From NCBI GenBank assembly GCA_035610835.1, contig CM069459.1:22583636-22647635 (forward strand): a stretch of DNA of 64,000 bases, given 5' to 3'. How positions within the stretch are numbered: position 1 is the stretch's first letter; each line of letters begins with the position of its first letter. The stretch is from Ophiura sarsii. Taxonomy: Eukaryota; Echinodermata; Ophiuroidea; Amphilepidida; Ophiuridae. A model generated the notes under the pieces. The model saw only the letters and a program-made list of their open reading frames with translations. It was not told where the DNA came from and searched no databases. Shown in pieces: positions 1-12,282 of this stretch. Both the position numbers and the translations under genes were made by a program.

Positions 1-1420
1 GGTGCAAGCTGTATTTTTCTTTGTAAAAAAGGCCAGTCCGTGGCTCGCAGTGCAAACCGTACAGTAGGCCTACAATATAACGGGGCACGAGGAGACGAGA
101 CGTGCCGGGAATCAAACCCTCAAACCGTGTGCGTGTAAGTGTGTAGTGTTTTGGCGGGTTAGAGTTATTATAGTGATCAGTCAGCATTTCCGCGAATTGG
201 TGATTGTAGGTAGTATGATGTCAGTGCCCGACATCCAATCGCGGCCTCCACAACGTGCGCGGGCAACAACAGGCCTATATTACTATAGCAATTCGTGTTA
301 AACAATCGTTTTAGGCCCTTAGGCCAATCATAGGATGTCTTTTATATAAATGGAAATGTTAAGTATAAAGAGACGGTATGAGCAAACCGTGATGCGTGAT
401 TGAAATACATTCGTTTGGCATACAGTACATGCCTACTGGATTAATGTCAATAGATTGAAAAAATAAACGTATATTGCACACAAAGTTCTCAAGACTGGGT
501 ACAGATGATCATGACGACAGACCCATCCTTCCACCAACTATAAAACTAAAAGACCAACTCTGAACTAAGACCCCACTATAAAAACCCGACCCTATGCCTA
601 TGTACTGAATTACATGGATATAGTATATGTCCATGGATGGAATAGCCTATACCTGGATTTAAGGGCACCTAGGGTGCCTGTATTATGGGTCATCTGAAAT
701 ATTAAGGGCACCTGTGATAACTGAATTTTAAGAGTAGGCCTACACATTCCGTGAACCCCCCCCCCCCCCCCCCCCACCCCACCCCAACCCGAGAACCGAC
801 CAACCCACGAACCGCGAATTCTAGTGTAGTATTAATTAGTAAATAAAGAAAGCCTATATAAAAATAGTTCAGTCATTTTCCAAATTGGCGAAACCTTAAA
901 TGTGGGCATAATGTGGGTTACTGCCATACATTTTTATTTGAGCAATTTTAGGCAATATTTCAGGCCTATTTTTCATTTTTAAAGTAAACTTAATTAACAT
1001 TGAAAACTATATCATCGTCTGTAATTGAAAAAATACTATGTGTTGCCCCCAGTTTATATATTTTACATTATACGTTTTTCGTGTATATCGATGCACAAAA
1101 TAAGCCAAAAGTCACATTTGAGACGATAAAACGTGTAGACGATGCTGGACACGAATTCCGAACTTAGACAGTTCGTATTGGCTTAATACGTAATCGCGAA
1201 TACCTATGGCAAAAGTCTAAAAAACACTTTTCTATGTATAACTACAGTAAATAATCCTAAAACCGATAGTCTACGTCTCCTTTTTTCGACCTTTTTGCTT
1301 TTAAATCATGAATCTGAATAGGAAACATGAATTTATTGGTATAAAATGTATAATGAACACAATGAAATGGTAATTGGGTCTGTGATAACTTGCAATCTTC
1401 CAGGGGGAGAAATACTTTTG
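1..1420. other. No gene recognised
   Basis: I see no credible coding exon here. There is a homopolymeric C tract at about 748-779, a likely assembly weak point, and otherwise AT-rich unique-looking sequence. Confidence 0.5.
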
Positions 1421-1429
1421 CGCGGCAGT

Positions 1430-2075
1430 GTATATGCGTCGTGTTCAGCTGATCGCGTTTGTCTTTAGGGTGTACCAGTTGGCTGCGAAGGGTGCAATGT
1501 AGCTTCATAGCTGTAGATGTGATATGTTTTCATCACTCTGGACACCCTCTCTGATACACCTTGACGTACGGTAGAACCACGAAGCCTTTGTTTTGCGTCT
1601 CTGGAGTGCTTTTCGGGTCTCGTTTGGGTTTGGGTTTAGGTGTCGTCATTTGATCTTTGACCTTCTCAAAAGTCCACTTAGGGACACCGCAATTAGCGAG
1701 TGCCTGTTGAACATGGTTTTCCTCTGCTACTTTGTCTGCATCTTCTGTGACGACCTTGTTCATGCGATCGTACAGTGTCCGTATGACTCTAATTTCTGGT
1801 GCAATGGATGATGAGACTCGTAGTTGAGGTACTGGTCTGTGTGAGTCGGCTTCCTGTATACCAACAATTTGACTGTGCCATCTCCTTTCTTCACGATTAG
1901 GGTGTCAAGGAATGGGATTCTGTCCGTCGGTTTCTTTTTCATATGTGAATTTGATGGATCCAGACTTGTCAATTTGGTTTAGGTGGTCCGTCAACTCACC
2001 CCCACACTCCTTCTTTACTACTTCCAGGATATCGTCAACGTATCGTAGCCAGTTTTTTTGGTTTACAATCCATGG
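1430..2075 (-). pseudogene. Penelope-like element fragment: reverse transcriptase C-terminus
   Basis: Read on the minus strand, this encodes the C-terminal part of a Penelope-like reverse transcriptase. The palm motif RYVDDI (YVDD) lies at about 2031-2042. It is followed by a conserved FLDTLI block, a KPTHTDQYL block and then an LRSQLVHPKDK stretch near 1465-1500, as in the RT-to-endonuclease linker of the family. Reading frames change near 1760 and around 1530, so the copy is broken. No GIY-YIG domain follows; the downstream sequence diverges. Penelope-like elements are retroelements with a telomerase-like RT. The assignment rests on motif order and is fairly secure; the borders are approximate. 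Confidence 0.8.
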
Positions 2076-2889
2076 GTGCAGTAGCTACGCGATACTGTTT
2101 GTTTTGTAAAAGCATTGCTGAGCGCACATTCTTATTATCTACTAAAGTTAAGCAAGACACCATTTTAATTTTGCTGTACGACATTCACCCTCACAAGCAA
2201 TTCAGGGCATACAAACTACTTCAAGTTGCTCTTTATCATAATATTGTAACGCGGGCTAAGCGAGAGCCAGGCTAGGGCAAGGTACCCTTGTAGAAACTCG
2301 TAATAAACATACTTGGTAGCGTCCGTATCATTTCTCGTTAGTATATAGTTTATTTATAATGAAAGGCCCAATTACTAATATTCAAAATACTGTTACAATT
2401 TATATGTAAATTGTACAGCTAAGCCTACATAGGCCTCACCGGATAAGTCATAGGCATACACCGTTGGTTACCACCCGGAGTTGTCCCGTGAAATAGTCGC
2501 CAGTTACCGGCTCGGACTAATGTCACTTGAACTCCACACACAGAGTGCTTATGTTTCTATCCGATTCAGGACTTGGCTCTAGTATATCAGAATGACTGAG
2601 TGCCGAACTCTAGTTCGGCTCCCCTACTTATATTCTTTTGGACCATGGCATTCCCATGCAAAACTGCCACGTATACACTTTTGGTTCATGACAACAACGT
2701 ACAATTTTGCCACGTGTACACTTTTGAAGGGCACCCGTGTCATGTCTGTCACAAGGCTATCACATGTATCTCTTGTATAATTCAAGGCCTATCGATTAAA
2801 TTCACATGTTATAGTGTGGCCTGAACGTGGAGATCCCTGGTGCCACGCGGCACTAGTACCGAATGGTACGACCTTGAATTATAGACCTA

Positions 2890-3151
2890 CAATCCTGGAA
2901 AAAAGTCTTGGAACACTTGCGTGTGATTAACGGAAAAATGTCACCCCACTCCCCCGTACAATGTTGACCAAGGCCAGTGGCTCCTGCAGCTTGCCAGAGT
3001 GTCTCAACATTGATCGATGGGGGGTGGGGAAGGAAAAATCTCATTTGAACAAGTTCCGTTTATAACAGAAGACACTAAGTATCAATACATGCACACAATA
3101 CCCAACACGTGTGCTCAGCGTTCGCGTTACAAGGACTTTTTTCCAAGATTG
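2890..3151. mobile_element. TA-flanked MITE, copy 1
   Basis: The ends are inverted repeats beginning CAATC(C/T)TGGAAAAAAGTC, and the element is flanked by TA on both sides (2888-2889 and 3152-3153). It is about 260 bp and has no ORF of its own. A second copy lies at 7922-8198 with nearly the same interior. TA flanks and the GGAAAAAAGTC ends suggest a non-autonomous Tc1/mariner-type element. Confidence 0.75.
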
Positions 3152-3169
3152 TATACGCAGATTGCAAAC

Positions 3170-3820
3170 AACTTCATCTATTTTTTTTCTTCTTTCTATC
3201 ATATCTCGAAAACGAAATGTCACATGTGTCTCAAATTACCCAGTATTTGGTAGTGGACCATAGGCTTGGCAACCCCAGTATTTTCTTTTTTATCTGTTAT
3301 TATGTATTGTTTGATTTGCGGTCGTTGTTTTGCATCACTTGTGTTGCAAAGGGACGATGACTCCCCCCGGCCCAATAATCACCAAGACAAAATGCAAGAA
3401 AAACACCTCTTTTTTTTCGAAACACTTTTTTTTCTTCTCGAATGTTCATAGGCCTATACGTACACTTTTTTGGCTGTTTTATTAAAATAAAATTGAAAAA
3501 CTACATTTGGATTTAGTTTTACATTTACACAAATTATTATTAACCAACATTTTTGGCTCAAATTGTCAAAGGGCAGTTTTTGGAATTTATTTTGAACATT
3601 TTGAAATTGCTGGTATTTTTTCCCGACACGTTATTCACAAACCCTTATTTTATGGATTTTTTTAAATATTACTTTTTTCTTACACATTTTTTTCATATTT
3701 GTATTTATTTTTTGGAAATATTTGAAAATGTTGGGAAAAACAATAGTTGGACATAGTTGGATGATGAGTAAATGTTTCTTCTTACTCCACAAATTATAAA
3801 TGATAGTCAGTAAAAGAAAT
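3170..3820. other. AT-rich stretch without a gene
   Basis: Long T- and A-rich runs. The short ORFs here are low-complexity and I see no domain in them. Confidence 0.5.
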
Positions 3821-3821
3821 T

Positions 3822-3893
3822 GCACATCCAGGATTTGAATATGGGACCTCCGGATGGTTATAGACCAGCGCTCTATCAACTGAGCTAATGAGT
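3822..3893 (-). pseudogene. tRNA-like sequence, degenerate
   Basis: On the minus strand there is an A-box-like TTAGCTCAGTTGATAGAGC and a B-box-like TTCAAATCC at tRNA spacing. The D arm can form (GCTC/GAGC). The anticodon and T stems do not pair well, so I read it as a decayed tRNA or a tRNA-derived SINE head. The isotype cannot be called. Confidence 0.45.
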
Positions 3894-4129
3894 CAGATGA
3901 GTAAGCACGGCGATAATATTATCTATAGGCCTTCAGTTCAATCACATCCTCGAAAACAACCCAAACAACTAAATACGTGAATACATAAACCATTTCAGTA
4001 ATATATAATATATGTACGTGAATACATAAATAAACCATTTAAGTAATATACTTTATTTTATTTATTTATTAAAATAGCGCTGCGATAAATGAATTTAGCT
4101 TTATTCACAAAGTAATCATCAGACGAGTT

Positions 4130-4460
4130 GAGACGGTAATGGTAAAGTGTACGGTAAAGTGTTGCCTTGAAACACGTGTTCATTGGACACTTTACCGTTG
4201 TTTCTGTAGTATAATATTATTACACATATTTGTTTTTCATTTAAAAAAAGGGTAAACTGTTATCAAAATGCGTAGATGTGACCCATGCGGCTTATATTTC
4301 GGAGTTACAACATGCATGATTGGTATAGCTAACACATATGCATATCTTGACAACTCAAAGGCAGTATGAAAAAAACCCCGTTTAATTGCCTATTTTAAGC
4401 AAAATGTCCCAATGGTAAAGTAATGGTAAAGTGTTGGTAAAGTATGTGACACTTTGCAAT
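4130..4460. repeat. Short repeats of a GGTAAAGTG motif
   Basis: The motif GGTAAAGTG recurs in both orientations between about 4130 and 4200 and again at 4410-4460. It looks like the two ends of a small repeat element, but no clean borders or target duplication can be set. Confidence 0.35.
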
Positions 4461-4512
4461 AGTACATTACTATAACATGTATAATAAAACAAATCCACGC
4501 TTGTGTAAGCAC

Positions 4513-4597
4513 TGACCGCTTGGCCTAATGGATAGGAGCGTTCGTTGGCACCCTTTATAGCCTGCTTAGCGTTGGTTCGAGTCGCTCTCATGGCGTG
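4513..4597 (+). pseudogene. tRNA-like sequence (possible SINE head)
   Basis: There is an A-box-like TGGCCTAATGGATAGGAGC and a B box GGTTCGAGTC (about 4574-4583). The acceptor ends do not pair and the anticodon region is too long, so it is not a functional tRNA. It may be a tRNA-derived SINE head or a tRNA pseudogene. The closest feel is an arginine-type D arm, which is not enough for a call. Confidence 0.4.
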
Positions 4598-4974
4598 ACT
4601 TCTTCCCCTTTTTCTGTTATGAGCTATATTCAGTATAGATAGGAATAGTATTGCAAATACACGTTTACCACTCGGCAAATGTTAACATTTTAACGCGGCT
4701 ATTGGTTTAACCACGGTACAATCTAACTTTAATGTCTATCTCAAGGATAACTGAACAAATAATAGGCACGTTTGTACTTATTTGAATGCATTTCACAAGG
4801 TGATACCAAATATTGTTAAAATAACATTCAATAATTTTGACATTTTTGAAACATTTTGTGCAATATTGGATTGTCGTCTGCAGACGCCTGCCGCGTGGAA
4901 AGTGTTAATGTATAGTTTCATATTTCAAAGAACAAACAAATAGGCAATGTGATTACATTATTAAAAGTAAAAAA

Positions 4975-6050
4975 TGTTAATTTCTCAGCAAGAACTTTAT
5001 ACTTTTGCTTTATTAATTTATAATGGATACCAAACAAGTACAATCCAAGATGATCTTGACAATTTTACAAAATGGGCTTCGGACAACAACCTGAAATTAA
5101 ATCCCACTAAGTGCCAAGGACTCCAAATTGCCTTTTCAAAACAACCACCACCACTACGCGACTTAAGAATTGGTACTGAACCACTTGCATATGTCACTGA
5201 AGCTAAAGTTCTTGGTGTGCGCATCCAAAACAACCTTAAATGGGATGTCCAGGTGGACAGTACGTTGAAAAAGCTAATTCCCGTTTGTTTATGCTTCGGA
5301 CTTTAAAACGTTTCGGTTTCACCAAAGATGAGCTCAGTGTTGTATATAGTGGATATGTCAGACCAATTCTTGAGTACGCCGATGTGGTATGGCACTCGAG
5401 TGTTTCAGCTACTCAGTCTCAACAAATAGAATCAACTCAAAAAAGGGCATGCAAAATAATCCTTGGCCGTAATTATACTTCCTACGAGGATGCTTTAAAC
5501 ATTTGCAAATTTTACACCCTCTCTGGTAGACGTGAAGGGCACTGTCTTAGGTTTGCCGAAGGGCTTTCCAAATCAAATCGCACCAGTTCCCTAATACCGC
5601 CTACCAGAGGGGAGTGCCATGGTCGTATTTTACGCAATAATAGTGAGATTTCTCAGCTGCCAGCCAGGACTAATAGGTTCAAAAACAGTCCTGTGCCGTA
5701 TTTTGTGCAGCTTTTAAATAAATAGGCCCAGGATTTTTCTGCACCCACTTCTATTTTTATAATGGTATTTGCTAAGAACATAATGCAATTTAAAAAAAAA
5801 AATCTATAATGTGCAATATTCTCTTCTATATTAATTAATAACTTAATTACCTTGCCTTGTTCTTCGGCGTTTTTCAATGTTTTATACCATATCATATTGT
5901 TGATGTTTTTATCTATAATGTGCAATATTCTCTTTTATATTAATTAATAAGTTCCTTGTCTTGTTTTTCAATGTTTTTATCATGTAAATTTCATGTAATT
6001 TGGCCTTAGGGCCACGACTGTGAAATGTTAATAAAATCAATTCAATTCAA
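4975..6050 (+). pseudogene. 3' end of a CR1-like LINE
   Basis: The first reading frame contains a block typical of the end of LINE reverse transcriptases: DDLDNFTKWASDNNLKLNPTK, then a KVLGVRI block. A frameshift near 5250 moves the rest into another frame, which carries LFMLRTLKRFG, SGYVRPILEYADVVWHS and a QIESTQKRACKIILG block and stops at 5725. This order matches the thumb and C-terminus of CR1-group non-LTR retrotransposons. The 3' UTR contains a direct repeat about 108 bp apart (5803 and 5911) and ends near 6050 with short CAATT repeats, as CR1/L2 tails do. The upstream part is missing, so this is a 5'-truncated dead copy. Confidence 0.8.
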
Positions 6051-6542
6051 TAAACATCCAGATTATTGCGCGCGGGATCAAGAAATGGGTCAAATTGTAG
6101 TTAAATATGACATAAATAATTGTTTTCAGTGACCCACTCCCTAAATAAGATTAATTCCCTAAAATAATTGTCATCATATTTGTGATGTCGATCCCTCAAA
6201 TCATGTGTAATATGAGATTCATACGACATTCGGTTTTTAGGTCGTCCGTAGGAAGAGACCTTATGGCAGCATCCTTCGTCGGGGTGTGTCTGTCTGTGTA
6301 GTCTGTGTTGTCTGTCAACAATTTGGTATACACTTTTTGTTTTGTCCATTTCTTTTCCATACAATAACCAATTTCAATCAAACTTCGGTCATAGATGCAA
6401 CATGGAAACCTTCATATGTTAATGAGGTCAAAGGTCACATACCAAGGTCAAAGGTCATCTGAGGTCAAGATGTAAAAGTGGCTGCATATGTAACATTGAT
6501 TATATTTGTCCATTTCTTTTCCATACAATGACCAATTGCAAC

Positions 6543-7160
6543 CATTATTATGCAGTTTGAATCTTCCGTCCTATACTTGCAATGCATTGGTAAAGACCTA
6601 TTATTCTGCAACTTGTGTCACTGAAGTGAACTTGGCGACCGATTTCACTCACACTTGGTCAGTGAACTTGGTCAGTTTGGTTACCTGCATGAGTACAATG
6701 CAGTCACAAAATGCAGTTAGACTATTTTTTTAATTTTTTTTGTTGAAATATTTTGATAATTTTTTTAGGAATATTTTTGGGGGATTTTTAAAAAATTAAA
6801 ATAAAAAAAGAGAAATTTTTGGAATTTAAACAACACAAAAATTGGAATTTTTAAAAAAAAAAAATTTAGGATTTTTTTTTTTAGGTTTTTTTAAAAAAAA
6901 AATTGTAATTTTGTGAGAATTTTTTGGGGATTTTTAAAAAAAAAAATTAAAATTTTTAGGATTTTTTTTTTTTTAGGAAAAAAAACATTAGGATTTTTTT
7001 TTTTTTCAGGATTTTTTTTATTTTTAGGAAACAAAATTAATTGTCTGTTCTTTGGAACAAAAAAATGTTATTGATATTTTTACAATATTATGGGTGATTT
7101 TTTTTAATTTTTGTTGATTTTTTTGTTGTTGTCAAGTCAGATTCTCACTGCATAATAATG
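6543..7160. mobile_element. Insertion with ATTATTATGCAGT ends in the AGGTCA satellite
   Basis: The left end reads ATTATTATGCAGT and the right end carries the inverted copy at about 7148-7162. The interior from 6720 to 7120 is low-complexity, dominated by long A and T runs. No ORF. It appears to have inserted in the flanking satellite, with the hairpin element at 7161-7317 next to it. Confidence 0.5.
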
Positions 7161-7317
7161 ATAAAATCGGACGGATTTTTTCGCATGATACACAAATATA
7201 TTGGTCTCGCTATGAGTTTTAAAAATATTGTGCTCGACTGCGTCTCGCACAATATTTTTTAAAACTCATAGCTCGACCAATATCTTTGTGTATCACGCTC
7301 AATCCATCCGATTTTAT
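7161..7317. repeat. Long hairpin element
   Basis: Two arms of about 70 nt are inverted copies. The left begins ATAAAATCGGACGG and the right ends CCATCCGATTTTAT. They meet at a short loop near 7235, giving an almost continuous foldback structure of the MITE type. Confidence 0.7.
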
Positions 7318-7921
7318 ATCAAACTCGGGTCATAGATGCAACATGGAAACCTTCATATGTTAATGAGGTCAAAGGTCACATACCAAGGTCAAAGGTCATC
7401 TGAGGTCAAGATGTAAAAGTGGCTGCATATGTAAAATTGATTACATTTGTCCATTACTTTTCCATACAATGACCAATTGCAACCAAACTCCGGTCATATA
7501 TGCATCATGGAAACCGTCATACGTTAATGAGGTCAATAGTCACATACCAAGGTCAAAGATCATCTGAGGTCAAGATGTAAAAGTGGCTGCATATGTAAAA
7601 TTAATTACATTTGTCCATTTCTTTTAAAATGACCAATTGCAACCAAACTCGGGTCATAGATGCAACATTAAAACCTTCATATGTTAATGAGGTCAAAGGT
7701 CACATATTAAGATCAAAGGTCATCTGAGGTCAAGATGTAAAATTGGCTGCATATGTAAAATTAATTACATTTAAACAGGTGAAGTACAATATTGTAACCA
7801 AACTCCAGGATGTTTTTAATCTACACATATAAACGGACGACCTATTTGGGACCGCTGTCCCTATTTTTGATTTATGATAGGAAAACCAAATTTAGATCAA
7901 ATATTTTGCATTCCTCTTATA

Positions 7922-8198
7922 CAATCCTGGAAAAAAGTCTTGGAACACTTGCGTGTGATTAACAGAAAAGTGTCACCCCCCCCCCCCCCCCCCCCACTCC
8001 CCCGTACAATGTTGACCAAGGCCAGTGGCTCCTGCAGCTTGCCAGAGTGTCTCAACATTGATCGATGGGGGGTGGGAAGGAAAAATCTCATTTGAACAAG
8101 TTCCGTTTATAACAGAAGACACTAAGTATCAATACATGCACACAACACCCAACACGTGTGCTCAGCGTTCGCGTTCCAAGGACTTTTTTCCAAGATAG
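7922..8198. mobile_element. TA-flanked MITE, copy 2
   Basis: Same family as the element at 2890-3151. TA flanks lie at 7920-7921 and 8199-8200. The main difference is a longer C run at about 7977-7995. Confidence 0.75.
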
Positions 8199-8199
8199 T

Positions 8200-8700
8200 A
8201 GTTATAGAACATGGAGCTATTTATAGAATACGGAGATCTGATGAAAACCTCATGGCCTTGAAATGATTCAATGCATAGGACTATGAAATATAATTTTTAT
8301 TTTCCGAATGGAATATGGCCTGCAATATACCTGAATTAATGACTTCTTCAATGCTCATAATTAATTGATATATAGCCAAATAGCAGGGTCGTTACTAATT
8401 AATATGATTAATCAAATAATCCAACCGTTCTTAATCAACGAAGTTAAAGTTAAGAACAGATGTTATCTACGAATACTATTATTAATGTTAATGTTGGCTT
8501 GAGACTGGATGTCAGTGACTTAGTGAGTCCTTTCTTACAACTTAAAAAGGCTATAGTAAATAATGTGCCATCTGAAAAAGATTTGTCAATATGGCATTTC
8601 TTGACAAATGTAAAAGTTTGTAGATAGTGGCTTTGCCAGCTTTGCGTTAAAAAACCTTTTTGGTTTGTTGTCCGAGTTCCTTTATGGACGATCATTTTAT
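8200..8700. other. No gene recognised
   Basis: AT-rich sequence without coding or repeat structure I can identify, apart from a short ACAT/CATA run near 8700. Confidence 0.4.
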
Positions 8701-8719
8701 ACATACATACATACATACC

Positions 8720-9105
8720 GTGCTTTAAAGGTGTATGTTACGATCACTATTTTTTTTGGCTATGATTTTTTTTTCACATCATTTTATTTTGATATCAGAA
8801 GAATCCCCATATCTTTCTCATTATATATATATCTGTCAAATCTTAGGGGCCAGACATGTTCCATTTAGAAATTATAGGCTAAAATGTGGGGAATTACTGC
8901 CAAAGGTAGTTAACCACCAGCGAGTTTGTGTACTTCTCAATGGGCAAAATTCTTGTGACCTCGTGCTTCTAAAATTATACCCATTGGAGTTATGCAACTC
9001 AAACTTTGGAATGTGGCAATTTTAAGGATGACCTTTCATGTAAAAAAGAAAACATAAAGTTGAAAATCGGGCCAGTAATCGGAACACCTACCTTCGAGTC
9101 TTAAC
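8720..9105 (+). repeat. Dispersed repeat, copy 1
   Basis: This stretch reappears in opposite orientation at about 51510-51870. Shared blocks include GGTTAACCACC, TGGAGTTATGCAACTCAAAC and a GAAAATCGGGCCAG block. It is probably a transposon end or non-autonomous element; no ORF with a domain. Confidence 0.65.
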
Positions 9106-10047
9106 ATGGTTTTCTCTTACAGTTATGTTTGAAAATGTTGCCTGAGTGATATCTTGTTCTTAATAAACCTATTCAATTAATATTGTAGTATCTAAACATG
9201 TGTGGTTTTTGATATTATTGAGAGAGAGAGAGGTAAAATATTTATAAATACACTACGCGCCCGTAACGCAAAACGACAAGTACAAAATTGTGTGTTGAAA
9301 TTTTAAGTACAAGAACATGTGTGGTTTTTGATATTATTGTAGTGGAATCGCTTAACGAAATTACGTTTACAGATCAGATACAAGCACCAAAGTTTGCACG
9401 AATCTTCATTAGGTCAAAACAATTGATTTTGGAAGGGGTGCTCATTTGGCAGATGATTGGAACCTAAAAATTAAAATGGCGTCCATATATTACACATTAA
9501 ATGTTTAAATGCATTCAACAATATTTGATTAATGTTAATAGTGACTAGTGTGATACAAATATAATACGAATACACTATAATTGATCAAAATTACAATATG
9601 GTCGGCAAAATTCAAAATGACGGCCGCTTAATACTTATTGTATATATCAATGATATATTTTATATAAAGAGTAACTCTTGACAAAAGGAATGTTGTGGTG
9701 GATGTATTTTAATTGATAGAAGATATTTGAAGATGGTAATTATCCAATATGGCCGCCAAAGAAGATATAATTGGTCGGTGATGTAAAATTTGCTTTAAAA
9801 AAACATTATTTTGTGCCGATATTTCTGGGGATATTTGTGGTTCATCCACTTAATCATACGCAAAATAAATGCAAACAGTTATCAATTAACTGGCTGGCAG
9901 TCATCAGGCCGAAGAAGTGTTAATACAATGAGATAGAACAATGATAGCATCCTTATTCTTGATTTCTCACTATTTGGCACATTTACATTTACAAATGCCA
10001 GTGCATTCATGATTTATAAGCAGGTCCATATTGAACAGTTCCATCTT

Positions 10048-10242
10048 TTATATACATTTGATTAACTCTGTGCATGCATCTGACACCTTGGAGATAGTTA
10101 ACCAAATCGGATTCCAAACACCGTTTGTCTGTTTCCATACAAAACATCCAGGAGTAGGTACGTGTTGTCTTGTCCGGTTATTTGTAGCCCATCTACCCAT
10201 TTGATATATGTTCCGATTTGAATGTTGAAGTGCATTCCGCAA
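10048..10242 (-). pseudogene. Remnant of Academ-like transposon protein, C-terminal part
   Basis: The minus-strand reading frame contains NALQHSNRNIYQMGRW, then a GVWNPIWLTISKVSDACTELIKC block. In my knowledge of the large invertebrate family of XPG-like transposon proteins, this order (helical LQ.H..R..YQ.G.W, then a WxPxW block, then the start of a Cys-rich tail) sits just before the C-terminus. The protein is cut off after ICT. A second minus ORF upstream (10193-10504) may include more of it in another frame but shows no motif I can name. Only a fragment survives, so it cannot be functional. Confidence 0.55.
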
Positions 10243-11081
10243 TCAAAAATGAACCTTGTTGGTAACAGCATATCGTCTGTTGTTTTCCTATGTTGAATTG
10301 TCCATAAAATGTTAATACCTTTGTTGGAGGTATTCTCCCAATTGCACCTGGCTTGTTACAAGAAAGGTAGCCCTCCCCTCGTCGTATGCTTTCCAAGCAC
10401 AAAAGTTTGCCCTTATAACCATTGGACCGATGAAGCCGTATCACAATCCGTAAATGCGCGGAACATTCACAGGGCTTTGGACTTCGGTTCTCCTCTTCAC
10501 CCATACCGAACGCTATCTATATCTGTTGTATTATAGAATGTGAGAATGAGCTTTACCATAAGGTGAGCCTAACTGTAATATCTATCTGGGATTGCTAAAG
10601 TAGTGACAAAACCAGGTTTTCAAGGAGCAAATCAATGCATACATGTTGACTATCAAGGGGATAGTAAAAAGGAGAGGCCCTCTGTCCACCCATATGAATC
10701 CAACGGATCTCGTATAGTTCGCCATTAAGTGCCATCTCTATGTGCAGTCCATGAAGCATACGATATTTGTTCACTGTCGAACTTCAATCAACGCATCTGC
10801 CAAATTGTTTGGATATGATTTTGTCATTTGGCATTCTGACCGCAACAGACGGGACTTTATGAGCAACTGTACATTCGCATAGTTGTCTGGTAGATTGAGT
10901 TATTACACCTCATAAATATTCATGAGATAATAGGCATAAATCCTGCCATTTCATTGGTCAATTGAGCTGGCCACAGTGATAATAAATTGAGCTATTGAAG
11001 AAATTGAGCTATTTCCCGTGTGGTAGTTTTGGCTACTTCCCTACAACCTCATCCCCAGAGTCACAGTGAGGTGTAATAAAG

Positions 11082-11246
11082 CAAATACTACATGGTATGA
11101 TCGGGGAAACAGTGCAATCTATTTTCCCTCGGTACTAGCTACAGGCCTACCACCCCTCACCCTCCGGGTTCGGGGTGGTAGGCCTGTAGCCAGTACCTCG
11201 GGAAAATAGATTGCACTATTTCCCCTCTAACCATGTAGTATTTGTA
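11082..11246. repeat. Perfect-looking hairpin inside transposon 2
   Basis: The left arm starts GCAAATACTACATGG and the right arm ends CCATGTAGTATTTG. The arms of about 70 nt are near-identical inverted copies, separated by about 15 nt. An outer inverted pair (TTATTACACCTCA at about 10901 and TGAGGTGTAATAA at about 11067) lies just to its left. Confidence 0.75.
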
Positions 11247-12282
11247 TACTATTTGTCACTGGTTTCCTGTGTGGATGTTCGAAGTAGTGGCCTCATATTA
11301 CTGCTAAATTTAGTCTTGGTGGGACATTAGAAACCCGTAAGCTATGATTCCGTTAGGGTCTGTTATTCAAAATTATTTCCATGGAGCAGCTCGTCCAGTA
11401 ATGACTTTGAGCTAGCAGGTAACGAATCATATCAATTATCAAATTTATGGGTTGAAAATAGAATATTGCAAAACACATTACATTAAAGCATTAGTGTTAT
11501 TCATTGTAGCGGCCATTTTGGATAGCGGCCATATTTTAATATTGTGGTTGTATGTTACATAGCCTTACCTAGTATATAAACATATAATAAACTATAAGAT
11601 ATACCGTACGTTATTATTTTGGGACTTTACGTATAAAATCGTTGTATCAATAACCGCCATGTTGGATTCAAAAATTAACTTTTGATAACCAACAAAGCAT
11701 ATCCATATAAGATAATTCCACTGACATAATACATCCTTCCAGTATTTAGACTGTGATTAACAACGTTTTATTGTCTTTTGCAATACGTGATTTTATGGGA
11801 GCAGCCATCTTGGATTATGATGATTTTTGACATGAGCACCCCTTCTAGAATCACATGTTATAACCTAAAGAAGAATATATCATCATGGTTTGTTTGTATC
11901 CGGGAAGCTAACGCTAACTGCCAAAATTGCCCTTAAGCGATTCCACTATTGAGAAATATACAATTTTTAAATACACACACGTAACGTATTTGGTGAACAA
12001 AAATGTGTGTTGACATTTTGGAGAAAAACTTTTAAATACAAGAACATTATGGGTTTTTCCCATGCTTTTCCCCGGTCTATATTCGAATTTGCGGTGTCAG
12101 GAAGGCGCATTTGGGCGGTTTATTGTGCGCGCTACATTAACAACAATAGGTTTAAACTGCCAAAACTTACTTGTGACTTGTTTTAATGGAATATATGTAC
12201 AAAAATATGTGTTGAAATTTTGGAGAAAAATATTAGAGTACAAGAACATGTGTGGATGTTGAAAAACATTGAGAGAGGGGTA

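Larger units (their letters stand above)
6339..7800. repeat. ~160-bp satellite with AGGTCA direct repeats
   Basis: About four units run from 6339 to 6541 and from 7318 to 7800. Each unit holds two copies of AGGTCAAAGGTCA (direct repeats with one base between half-sites) plus a further AGGTCA. An unrelated element, 6543-7317, splits the array between the first and second units. Confidence 0.75.
9340..11948 (-). mobile_element. Long-TIR DNA transposon 2 (Academ-like), decayed
   Basis: The ends are inverted: TAGTGGAATCGCTTAA at 9340 and its complement finishing at 11948. Further inward similarity (for example AAGGGGTGCTCAT at both ends) shows long degenerate terminal repeats. It is flanked by TTG on both sides (9337-9339 and 11949-11951), which restores an intact satellite unit when removed, so the 3-bp target duplication is well supported. 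The minus strand near 10048-10242 keeps a piece of the same protein family as the element at 12283-16876. Confidence 0.75.

Noticed and set aside
748..779. C tracts as biological signals (also 7977, 19419, 19537, 20790)
   Set aside because: Homopolymers of this length are prone to sequencing error, and no consistent context links them.
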